A DNA stretch of 64,000 nt, taken from contig NC_087064.1 of the NCBI RefSeq assembly GCF_963678635.1, positions 42,471,411 through 42,535,410 on the forward strand, written 5' to 3'. Below the pieces are notes generated by a model, which was not told the origin of the DNA, did not search any database, and saw only the letters and a program-made list of their open reading frames with translations. Shown here piece after piece: positions 53,986-64,000 of this stretch. This DNA is from Symsagittifera roscoffensis (taxonomy: Eukaryota > Xenacoelomorpha > Acoela > Convolutidae). How positions within the stretch are numbered: the stretch's first letter is position 1; each line of letters starts with the position of its first letter. A program made the translations under genes and the position numbers.

Positions 53986-55777
53986 GGCTGTTGTCGATCA
54001 AACATATATTCGTAAGTCGTCAAATATTTGCAAGACAATAGTTGGAACTGACGCTAGCCAATCATATCCGTTCTCAATGTGCCAAGAGATGCCGACCGGA
54101 CTTTACACAAGATGGGAGTATGACTCGGAAACTGATCGTTTTAAAGCTAGAAATAATAGAACAAGAAATTTCGAGAACATGGTTATGTCCTTTTATCAAG
54201 AATTGAGACCAGAGTGTAAAAGTCAGAGTTTTTACACAACCGGAAAGCAGAAGAAAATTGACTGTTTTCATGTTGATGGTTACTGCGATCACTGTAAAAC
54301 AGTATTTGAAGCTATGGGTTGCTACTATCATTTCTGCTCATGCCAAGAAACCCGTCCATCGTTGTCAGAACAAGATATTGAAAGGGGAAATAAGAAGCGA
54401 GAATTGGATGAGTTGAGACGAGAGCACATAAAAGAAAGAGGTTAAAAAATTCAGGAAATGTGGGAGTGTGAGTGGTGGGAGCATTTCAAAACAGATTCTT
54501 CAGTCAAGAATCATGTCAAGTCAAATTTTCCCTACAAAAGACCTCTGTCTACTGATTCTTTACTTGAAAAAATAAAGGACAGATCTTTTTTTGGTTATGT
54601 GCAATGCGATTTAAGAGTTCCCGACGAGTTGAAGCCTACTTTTTCAAATTTTCCTCCAATATTCAAAAATAATGACGTCTCCCGAAACGATATTGGAGAA
54701 TACATGAAAAACTATGCCGAAGAGAACGATTTGCTGAAAAACCCACAAAGAATGTTGATTTCCAGTTTCAAATTAGAAAATGGTACAATCATCATACCTC
54801 TTCTTAACTTCTATCTAAGTCCTGGACTTCAATGTACAAAAATTTATCGTTTTGTTGAGTACACACCTAGGAAATGTTTCAGCAAATTTGTTCAATCTGT
54901 TGTTGATGCTCGACGAGAAGGAGACGAGAATCCACATTCTGGAGGTGTTGCTGAGACGATGAAGCTTCTCGGTAACAGTACGTACGGTTATTAAATTATG
55001 GACAGATCCAGACCCACGATAACCAAATATCTCGGCAATGAGAAGACATACAAAGCAATAAATGAGAAGTCTTTCAAGCGATTGAATAATGTGAAAAAGC
55101 ACTTATATGAAATAGAACTTTTGAAGTCAACAATTGAACATAGAGAACCAATTATTAAAGGTTTTTTCATTCTTCAATACGCCAAACTTAGAATGTTGGA
55201 GTTATACTACAACTTCTTCCACAAATATTGCGATGAGATTAAATTCGAGGAGTTGGAGATGGATACGGACTCTTTGTATCTAGCATTAGCAGAAGATAAC
55301 CTGGACGATTGTATATTACCAGAGAAGAAAACTCAGTGGACACTAAGTCGTCGAAATGATTGTAGAGATGACTTTATAGCTGATGCAGATAAGATTTTTT
55401 TTCCACGTACATGCTGCGCTGTTCACAAAAAGCATGACAAACGAGAACCTGGATTATTCAAAGAAGAATTTCGCCGTACTGAAATGTTGTGCCTGTGCAG
55501 CAAGACGTATTGCTGCTATGATAGTAAGAGCGACAAATTCAAATTTAGCAGCAAAGGGCTCAACAAAAGAACGCTAGAAGACACTGGGGATGGGCCAATG
55601 TCTAAATACAGACGAGTTCCTGACGAAGCTGTAAATTTGAAGTCGACCAATCGCGGATTCAAAACCTCCAACCATTTAGTTGGAACATATGAACAAACTA
55701 AAAAAGGACTCAGTTACTTTTACCCGAAAAGGGAGGTACTTGATGATGGAATACATACTAAGCCATTGAATTTGTAA
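53079..55777 (+). pseudogene. Polinton/Maverick protein-primed DNA polymerase B, C-terminal part
   Basis: One frame (frame 2) through most of its length. Ordered blocks: SMITFKDFLQWYNNKDV and GIDMLKLGCTLPNVANICL (before the palm), IVGTDASQSYPFSM (motif A region), MWECEWW, LLGNSTYGY (motif B) and EMDTDSLYLAL (catalytic DTDS, motif C). Then KFSSKGLNKRTLED and the C-terminus at 55777. Damage: an in-frame TAA after ERG (about 54443), a TAA after NSTYGY (about 54992), and a ~500 bp tandem duplication at the start whose second copy has several stops. No Polinton integrase, ATPase, protease or capsid gene is in the window, and the 5' end joins RT copy 2 at 53078. Confidence 0.85.
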
Positions 55778-56040
55778 GTTTAACCTATAAACTGTAGTAA
55801 AACTTCATACCATACAATGATTTATATGTTACTCAACTTTTCAACTGTAATATAACAATTTACAGTAATTTAATTTTTTTTCTGAAAAACATTATTTCTT
55901 CTTTGAAGCTTCAGTTAGGTTTCAGCATAGTTTCAGAAACTTTCAATTTAAACTCTAATGGTTTAAAACAAAATAAAAATCATATCTCAATACAATGAAA
56001 ATATCTATAACCTATCACATTGGTGAAGAGAATCTTAAAA
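55778..56040. other. AT-rich stretch after the polymerase
   Basis: Nothing recognised. Confidence 0.5.
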
Positions 56041-56375
56041 AATGGTAAGATCGGGCGCCAAAAATTGTTCTGAAACTTACCATCTGAAACCTTACCATCT
56101 TAATACATAGGAAACCTACCATCGTAATACATTAGGAATCCTATTCCCTAATGAGTTCTTAATTACCTACAATGAATTTCTTATACATAGGGAAATCTAT
56201 ACATGGGAAATTCGGGCGCCGAAAAAAACTCACCATCTGAAACTTACCATCTGAAACCTCGTATCTTAATACATTGGGAAACCTATTCCCTATCTTAATA
56301 CATAGGAAATCTATTCCCTATCTTAATACATAGGTTGGTGACCGGATAATCTATGGCCTATCTTAATACATGGAG
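56041..56375 (+). repeat. Degenerate short tandem repeats
   Basis: Repeated variants of taccatctgaaacc and ccctatcttaatacatagg, plus two tcgggcgcc blocks (near 56050 and 56213) that each precede a run of these units, suggesting a larger duplicated array. Confidence 0.7.
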
Positions 56376-56387
56376 GTCACCAAACTT

Positions 56388-56397
56388 CCCCCCCCCC
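56388..56397 (+). repeat. C10 homopolymer
   Basis: Pure run of ten C. Confidence 0.9.
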
Positions 56398-56824
56398 TCT
56401 GATCAGCTCACACATATACTACTGTTCGCAAAAAATCAGCAAAATCGAAATATTTTAACCGAAAGTTATTCATTCAGTAAAAACTTTTTATATACTGCAA
56501 GCTATTCTATCTTAAATCAGTTTGCAAGGCTTTGCTGAGCAGACACTCTAGCAATGTTATTTTCGAACTCGACTTGCAACTAGTCAACTTTTCTGAGGAA
56601 GCCATTTATAAGTTGAAACTCTTGAAACTTTTGAAGAAATATTTTAGCGTAAACTGGATTTCCACGAGTTGATTTTGCTATGCACAGAATTGAGGTGAGT
56701 GTTTTAGGTTATTTTTTTGCGTGAAGTACTTTTTCTAAAGTTTTTTAGACAACTCACCTGGGCAATTTTTTTGTGTGATTTTCAAGTTGTTCATTACTAG
56801 AATCCTTTTGCGAAAACTTAGGGA
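56398..56824. other. AT-rich stretch
   Basis: Nothing recognised. Confidence 0.45.
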
Positions 56825-57178
56825 TGTTTCAAGCAATGTTTTGAGCAAAACAATTTTGAAAAATTTAAACTTTTCAAAAATCTAGTATCTACAGGTAAAT
56901 ATTTTTCAAGCTAAAATATAAAAAATAACTGGGAACGTTGTTTTCGTAATTCGAATTGTTTCCTGATCAATTCAAACTATTATGCATTGCGACATTTAAG
57001 CAATGTTTCAAGCAATGTTTTGAGCAAAACAATTTAGAAACATTTAAATTTTTCAAAAATCTAGTATCTACAGGTAAATATTTTTCAAGCTAAAATATAA
57101 AAAATAACTGGGAACGTTGTTATCGTAATTCGAATTGTTTCCCTAACAATTCAAGCTATTAGGCATTACGACATTTAT
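56825..57178 (+). repeat. 179-bp unit, two tandem copies
   Basis: tgtttcaagcaatgttttga starts units at 56825 and 57004; the copies are nearly identical in the middle (ctagtatctacaggtaaat) and diverge slightly at the ends. Confidence 0.9.
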
Positions 57179-57299
57179 ATTATTTAAAATTTTTCATTGA
57201 GCAAAAAAGCTAGCAAAACTTTAATTTTTTTCCAAAAAAAATCAAACAAGATATGGACGTTTGATTTATTTTAAGTTATTTCACAGAGTTACTTGGTTA

Positions 57300-57880
57300 A
57301 AAAACAAACAACCTGCTGGAAAAGAGTCAATGATTGCGATTAAACAGGTTTAGATGCCCTGAAATGCTAAGAATCAAATGCCTTTAGAGATTTTTGAATT
57401 TCAAGTTAACTTACGATTGACACATTTTCGCTAAAAGTGACTGAATTTGATAAAATTGAATCCATAATTAAAAGTTTTTCCGCTGGTATATCTGAAAAAA
57501 AATCCATTTTCAAGTGATGAATCTTGCAAATTAAAAAGGATGAAATTTTCAATTAATTCAAGTTGTTTCATGGAGCGAACTAGATCAATATTGAATTTTT
57601 TTCCGGTGGTATATCTGATAATAAAGTTTCATTTTTCGGAATTAGAAGTCGGTCACGTTTTTTTTTGGCACTTAAACTTTCGCCGTTTCATGTTAGATAG
57701 ATTTTGCTTCCTTTTAAGAAAGGTATGGAAAAAAATTAAAACGAAATCAAAAGTCAAACCTCGAAATTGTAGTTTTGAGCTTGAACTTTCAGACTTTTCA
57801 GATTTTTTTCTGGAAAAAAAATCTTTGCGACCTATATAAGAGTATGAACAACGCTCATCGTTTCTTAAGAATATAGTTTT
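57300..57880 (+). repeat. Dispersed AT-rich family B, right-hand copy
   Basis: Shares ctgctggaaaagagtcaatg, the ggtggtatatctgataat and gaagtcggtcacgttttt blocks, and the ending gacctatataagagtatgaa with copies in the channel intron and at 15.9 kb. Confidence 0.6.
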
Positions 57881-60647
57881 TTGAAAAAAATATTCATGAG
57901 TTTAAAACTTGAAATATTTCAGGTTGTGAAAGCAAATATTTAAGCAACAAACTCCAAAGCTTATAAAAACTCCAAGCGGATCGGTCTGCACATAATCAGG
58001 TGTTTCTGTAGCAAATGTTGCTCGCTATAAATTTTTGAAATAAATTTGGTCATTTCAGACAAAAAATATTCAAAAAATTTGAGTTTTTATCAGCGAGCTT
58101 CTAATTTTATCAGCAAGAAAATTTCTAATTTTCTAGCTATTTCATGAGGTAAACCGGATGGCAAAAAGCTTAATATATTATATTGAAGCTATTCACATCA
58201 TGACATTTCCAATTATATCATTTCATTTCATTGGGCGAACTGGATTGACACGCAAAAATTAGCTTGTGCACGGAAAAGTTCATTCAAAAAGGGGAAAATG
58301 ATTGTCTAGTTTCGAAGTTGAATTGGATTTATTTTGTCTAATGAGTCGACTCTTTCAAGAGAAATTGTGGAGTACTCCAGATTTTAGAAGTTTCTTGCCC
58401 TTTTTGAACGTTTAGCCTCAAGGGTTTTCTTAAACATTGTTCTTCTGATAGAGCTATTCAGTTTAAATCACATCATGAAACGATTTGATAAAACATAATT
58501 TTCATGGACCGAATTAATTAGCAAAAAACTGAGTTTTGTTGGCAAGCTAATCAAGCTATGAAAAACTTTTAAAGTTTTTGATGACGAGAGTCGGATCTCA
58601 AAATTTTTAAGCTTTTCAACTGGACCCAATCAACCGATATAAATTACAGAGTTTTAATCCGGTTCAAAAGAATTTTAAGTTTTTCAAGCAACCTATTCCA
58701 AAGATGCAACGTTTAATTAGCCGAACTGATTTCAAGAAGCAATCGGATGGTGCAAAATTAAAGATTTTCTATTGAAGCCAATTTGATGATGAAATTTTGA
58801 AAAGTGAGAATGGTTTTTTTGAAGCGATATGGTGTTCAAAAAATCAAGTTTTTGTCAAGCAACTATTCAAGTAAAAAATTTTGAAGCGTGCAATTATTCC
58901 GTTAAGGGAATCCGTCCGCAGAAAAACAAAGTGTTTCTATAGCAAGGTATGCAAGCTATGATATTTTGAAATAAATTAACTCATTTCAGACAAAAAAGAC
59001 AACATATTTAATTGGGAAATTGGATGCGAAAAGCTCAACTTAATCCATTGAAGCCATTCAAATGACAAAACTTTCAATTGAAGCACTTCAGACAATGAAA
59101 CTTAAGGTTGTTTAAGATTATTTCATGGAGAGAATTGGATAGTGAAATGTTCAATTTTTTCAGAAGCAAACTGTTCAAGTTTCTGAACATTCCAGATTCT
59201 GAAGTTTTTTTTACCGTTAAGATCAATGACCGCTCTTAACCATTGCACCTTATGGCAGCTAAAACATGGCATTATTTTTCTGTCATTTTTTTTACTATAT
59301 AAGATGGTTAAAATTAGATTGAGCATGTCAAAACTCAGCCAAGTCAATTCACTCATCAATTGCCTTGCGGTAAATCCGTCTGCTTTTCTCGAAATTTCAA
59401 GGCTATTTTTTTTTGCTGTGAAAGAACTTTTTGGTTCATATTTCAACATCCGAATCACGGTAGAAATTTTCTAATTTGATGCCAAAAACTTGATGTCAAT
59501 AACGGGTGGAGAAATTAACCCGTGCCATAGTTCCTTTCACGTTAGGAAAGTGAACAATAAATCTAACGAGAGGCAAATTTATATCGCTGAGAGCCCAAAA
59601 AAGCACATCAATTGAAAAAAGTAATGGGTCAAAAACTGAAAAATTTTCCTCTAAACTGTTGTGTTATTCATTGCACGAAGCAGGTATGCGGTATTCTTCT
59701 GTGCAAAAATATGTTTTCTTTGGATTTCTGCAAGTTGTATTAGTTGTATGAATTTTTTTCGTATTTCTATTTTCATATTCATACATTTGAGCATATATTC
59801 CACTGAATTTAAACCGTGTAACAGATGATGAAATATATGGTTCCGATTAGTTTTACAGAGAGCAGTAAAAGCGATTTGACTACACTGAACAAATATGGAG
59901 CAGAACAAAAACTGCTGGACAGTTCCGGCTAAACGCTATCCGCATGACCGATGATAAGGCAGCTGCAGCGGAAGTGGATTTTTGTAGTTGGTTCATTTTA
60001 CTATTAGGATAAAGAAAATGGCGGATCTATCAATTTTTCAGATGATGTGCTGCTGTTTTACAATTTACAAAACACACATCACAAGTTTCTTTGAAATTTT
60101 TTGAGTTCGAAATAGTAAGTCCTACCCCACTGAAAGTATACTTTTCAGAAAACGTGCCAAAACAACCGAGCCAAAACGGGCCCTAAATAGAAAACCTAGC
60201 CAAAAAGCGAATTTCTTTGGCATACCTTAACCTTACTAAGTATTTATATATAGATGCGCCCTCTCTCGGGGGTTTGATTTTGATCACCTCACCAACCAAA
60301 GGGTCCACTCTTTGTTATTATTTTGTGACATCCATTTTAGGCCAACCAACCCGAGAAGTTTTCTTGATGCGTCTTCGGTGTTAATATTTACTAAATTTTG
60401 GCTCTTTTTACTGTTTTGGTAGTGCTCGCAAGATCATTTTGGTCGAACTAAGAAAATAAAACTCGACAAAACTCAAACTCAAACCCCCTCGTAAGAATCC
60501 TAGATCTATTCCTGCTCAGTGGTACATTTCTCACCATCCAATAAAATACGCCGGAGAAGGTAAATCAGGTTTGGAAACCCTTTCATGTAATCCCGTACCC
60601 ACTAAGTTTTCTAAAACAGATCTCAAATAATCTTTTTCAGATCTAAA
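57881..60647. other. AT-rich non-coding stretch
   Basis: No exon or element recognised. The frame at 59123-59458 (minus) has no domain or splice context. Confidence 0.45.
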
Positions 60648-61180
60648 TTTCAGATCTGAAAGAGGTTGTGAAATGTTGAATAAACGCTTGCATACTTTAA
60701 GGATTGGTTATTCCAGACCTGAAAAATCAATGATTCTGGAAATTTTATTTTTTTTTGTACTTGATAGCTTCTATTAGCTACTAGCAGGTACTCAGCAAAG
60801 TCTTAAGTCAGAGACTGCCACAATATGTTTACCCAAGCATAAGAAAAACACTGCAAACGCATGAGTAGCGCAAGAAACTTAAAAATTTGACAGATCTCAC
60901 AGTTTTTGAAAACTTTTTAACACAGTAGAACAAGAAATTTAACTCAAAAAATAAACTGTTTGTAAAACTAATCGAAGTTTTTGTACCGCTAGTTAATCTA
61001 AACATAATTGCGTTTTGCAAAAACATCAAAAAAAATTCAATTTTTCGCTCAAAATGCATAAATTATAATTTAACAAAAAATTTCTCAGATTTAATTTCAG
61101 ATCTGAAACTTTGGTTTTCAAGGTTTTTTCAGATGTGAATTTTTTTATTTCAGATGATCCAAATTTCAGATCTGAAATTT
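60648..61180. repeat. Recurrent palindrome tttcagatctgaaa
   Basis: Perfect 14-bp palindrome at 60648-60661, 61095-61108 and 61164-61177 (the last extends to a 20-bp palindrome), plus partial cagatct/cagatgtga variants between. Confidence 0.8.
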
Positions 61181-61834
61181 GTAATTTTTTATCAATATCT
61201 GAAATAAAGAATTTTAGATTTTGCACAGAAAATCCCCCGGGTACGGGATGGTGTTTCACTCTCAAGGACACCAGAACCCCAGGCCTTAAATTGCACCCGA
61301 ATTGTTACCAGGCCTGGAATTTTATCTCAATTCTGCAAAAAAATATTTCTATGGACCACGACAATAAATTGAGAACGTCAGAACTTGAAAACATGCTTTT
61401 GGAGCAAAAAGAATTCAACTTGTGTAATTTTTGTACTGCTCAGAAAAAAAACTCATTCCGAAATTAAAGTAATACAGTACAAGGAGGAATGTATACCGGT
61501 CTACAGTAAATCCAAGAGTTGTTTTGAAAGCAAACCGACTTACTTGGGCTGAAGTGGAACATAAAATAGTTTACCGTGATATTTCTTGAGGACTGCAGAA
61601 TAAAATCTCATTGTCAATTACCGACAGAGCAATTCTATCTCAGGTATCTGCTGTCCTGTGTTTGAGCCCTGAGATTTTTTTTATATTTTATTGGTGAGAA
61701 AGGCCAAAAGTGGCGTGGGAAGTTGGAAGCAGATCATTTCAGAGTTATGTCTAACCATAGTTGCACGATTTCAAACAATTCACAAAGCCGAGTAAATATT
61801 TTTTAGAAAAAAACAGGTTTTTTGTTCCAACTTT
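61181..61834. other. Non-coding stretch
   Basis: Open frame 61111-61467 is partly made of the palindromic repeats and lacks a domain; nothing else recognised. Confidence 0.4.
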
Positions 61835-62347
61835 CGATACAAAAGTAACGGAATATTTGTGCTCGGGGTGGGTTTTTTTTTCTTCAGACAAAATTCGAAT
61901 TTTCAATTAGCCATTTTTGACAATTTTTTTTTATATCATTCAAAAGGTATTGTTGCCTTGAGCTCAAACTTGAAAAAATATTTCACTTGTGATCATTTTT
62001 CGTAAAGTTATGGGGGTTTAAAAATTGCCATTTGGGCCAATTTGGGACAATTAACGCGCAATATATTTCGCGCTATTAAGGCGTAAGCAGAGAGCTAATC
62101 CGTCTTAGAAATTGTTCCAAATTGGTTGAAAGGAGCTCATTTGTCATAATTGATTTGATACAATGAGCGAAAATGATTCTTTTGTACTTTTAATGGCGTG
62201 TGGGGGGATGAGTTCACAAAAAATGTCAAAATTTAAAACTTTTTTTTATTTTGTTTTATTACATTTTATTTTTAAATGTTATTACTGTTCCATAAACCTT
62301 AAAAGGCAGTCGGAACATTCAGAGTTTTGCCCTGATACGAGCAGTCT
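61835..62347 (-). mobile_element. Foldback/MITE family A, inverted copy lacking one end
   Basis: Reverse orientation relative to 7337-8035. It keeps the right terminus (gcagtaataacat and gaatgttccgactgcc complements, ending gatacgagcagtct) and the internal landmarks; the other terminal inverted repeat is absent. Confidence 0.75.
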
Positions 62348-62589
62348 TGTTTGTCCTTGTTCTCAGATGCATCGCTCGTTTATATGTTATTGCAGCCTTC
62401 AGACGGAAGTTGAAAACTTAGAAGTTGTAATTCAGTAAACTATCGGAGATCGCCGAATAACACCGAAGCCAGTTTTAATTTCTACATCTTAAACTATAGG
62501 CATTTTTGTTCTCGTATCCGACAACAAATACAGTTTCTTACAATATTTCGACAAAATGCACCATTGCACAGTTTTAGTCACAAGGCTTT

Positions 62590-62792
62590 TCTGGCATCAT
62601 TTGACCCAGAAAAGACAAATTGTTTTTGTAAGGAGTAGTGCAGGGGAGATTTTCTAAAATGACGGGGAAACGTTTGATGTTTGAAGACAAACTACGCGAC
62701 AATAAAACTGAGACGACGTTTATATAAGATTCATACAGAAGCATTTGGGTTATAGGATGGCTTGGTTATGCGGACCGAAATCAGATTGAACC
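62590..62792 (+). repeat. 203-bp direct repeat, copy 1
   Basis: Starts tctggcatcatttgacccag; near-identical copy at 63517-63718. Confidence 0.9.
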
Positions 62793-62939
62793 GGGCTACT
62801 TAAAAATTTTCCAAAAAACCCTTAAGCGGCCAATCACTTTTATATGTTATAATGCTCCCCAGGTCGAGGTCGTGGTTTTATGTTCAGACTTAATAAGTGT
62901 GAAATGATCCGCGTGGGGAACGAAAATTCATGGTCGCCA

Positions 62940-63050
62940 CGCAGGTCAAAGTCTGCAAATTCGAAACATAAGTCTGCAAAGTCTGAACATAAGTCTGCAA
63001 AGCCTGAGCATAAGTCTACAAAGTCTAAACATAAGTCTGCAAGACGAGGT
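62940..63050 (+). repeat. 21-bp minisatellite (cataagtctgcaaagtctgaa)
   Basis: About five units. In one frame (62880-63074) it encodes a seven-residue Lys/Ser-rich repeat (KSAKSEH). Flanked by related gaggtcg...ttttatg(t/c)tc segments. Coding use is doubtful. Confidence 0.8.
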
Positions 63051-63169
63051 CGGGGGCTTTATGCTCGGTCTTAATTAAATTGAATCAATCTGCGAGGGGA
63101 CAGAAAATTCATATTTGACCGAAAACATAAGTCTGCAAACAATGAACAATATCTGCAAAGTCTGAATAT

Positions 63170-63915
63170 TGCGATTTATGTTTCGACCGAGGCGAGTCGA
63201 ACACATTCGAACACACAGGCGGGTCGAACACATGCAAGATTTGCAACTTACTTTTCGACCGATGCGGGTCAAGCACATGTCAGAGTTCGAACCAAGATCC
63301 ATAATCGAGAAAGCCCTATAGTCAAACTCAAAGTCGAAATATAAAGCGGAGTCGGTCCAAATATAGAGTCGAAATAAAAAATCAAAACATAAAGTCAAAC
63401 ACAAATTCGAAACATAATGTGGAACACAAAGTCAAAACATGAAGTCGAGTTGGTCAAAACACAAAAGCTAACACAAAGTCGAAACTTAAAGTCAAACACG
63501 AGGTCGAAAATGCTTCTCTGGCATCATTTGACCCAGAAAAGGCAAATTGTTTTGTTTGGAGTAGTGCAGGGAGGATTTTCTAAAATGACGCGGAAACGTT
63601 TGATGTTTGAAGACAAACTTCGCGACAATAAAACTGAAACAACGTTTGTATAAGATTTAATCAGAAGCATTCGGGTTATAGGATGGCTTGGTTACGCGGA
63701 CCGAAATCAGGTTGAACCTCAGAAAGCCATATAAACAAATTCAAAGTCGAAATATAAATCCGAGTCGGTCGAAACATAAAGCCGAAACATAAAATCGAAA
63801 CATAATGTCAAACACAAAGTCGAAAAATAATGTCGAACAGAATTTCGAAAAATAAACTGAAACACAAAATCGAAGCAAAAGTTCGAGTCGGTCGAAACAA
63901 AGTCGAACACAAACA
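63170..63915. repeat. Degenerate gtcgaaacataa-type short repeats
   Basis: Two blocks (about 63170-63515 and 63730-63915) of variable short units such as aaagtcgaaa and cataaagtcaaacac, flanking the second 203-bp repeat. The long minus-strand frames here are products of this repeat. Confidence 0.75.
63517..63718 (+). repeat. 203-bp direct repeat, copy 2
   Basis: Same orientation as copy 1, 927 bp away; differs at about one base in fifteen by eye. Confidence 0.9.
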
Positions 63916-64000
63916 AAACTTCCCAAAGAAGCTTGCCAAACTAAAAAACAGTTGCATGTAGCAATATAACCCAGTATATATGTATTTTTAAAGTGCAGTC

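Noticed and set aside
54440-54996. TAA possibly read as glutamine in the Polinton polymerase (alternative genetic code)
   Set aside because: Channel and other frames in the window end normally with TAA or TAG, and the duplicated polymerase segment also has TGA and other damage; decay is simpler.
53079-55777. A complete Polinton in the window
   Set aside because: No integrase, ATPase, protease, capsid genes or terminal inverted repeats found on either side.
59123-59458. Minus-strand 111-codon frame
   Set aside because: AT-driven composition, no domain, no splice context; also overlapped by an equally long plus-strand frame.
62935-63910. CRISPR-like array
   Set aside because: Units are contiguous minisatellite or degenerate repeats without unique spacers, in a eukaryotic genome with no cas genes.

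Overview
This window is a piece of an invertebrate animal genome. It is AT-rich, protein exons are split by GT...AG introns, and a degenerin/ENaC-type ion channel with LDL-receptor class A modules lies on the minus strand. Most remaining sequence is repeats and decayed transposons of types I associate with aquatic invertebrates (BEL/Pao, GalEa-like Ty1/copia, Penelope-like, Polinton polymerase, and reverse transcriptases fused to a restriction-like nuclease). I cannot name the species. There are no bacterial signals, no CRISPR array and no rRNA.

Layout. 1-0.6 kb: one phase-0/phase-0 coding exon of an unidentified host gene (minus). 0.6-25 kb: non-coding DNA with a foldback/MITE family, two ~1 kb direct repeats 2 kb apart, an inverted cluster of a short motif, pure G and C runs, a dispersed AT-rich family and tRNA-like sequences. 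25.3-49.5 kb: four exons of one DEG/ENaC channel gene (minus). Phase-matched splice sites join LDLa exons at 49 kb to channel exons at 28 kb and 26 kb across a ~20.4 kb intron. That intron contains a BEL/Pao element (29.99-37.27 kb), a LINE remnant, a copia remnant, one copy of an RT/nuclease element (40.4-43.9 kb) and a second RT family with PHD finger, zinc finger, RT and nuclease (44.7-48.0 kb). 49.8-50.5 kb: a Penelope-like GIY-YIG end with a possible hammerhead ribozyme. 50.5-53.1 kb: a second copy of the 40.4 kb RT element, interrupted by two nested DNA transposons. 53.1-55.8 kb: a Polinton-type DNA polymerase B fragment fused to it. 55.8-64 kb: simple, tandem and dispersed repeats.

The only clearly host genes are the channel and the 5'-edge exon. 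The most unusual structures are the BEL insertion (74 bp target duplication, and a gag-derived filler with microhomology at both ends), the overlapping inverted repeats ahead of the PHD-RT element, the candidate ribozyme, and the LDLa-bearing channel itself. Family assignments come from reading motifs by eye and from memory of the families; nothing was searched.
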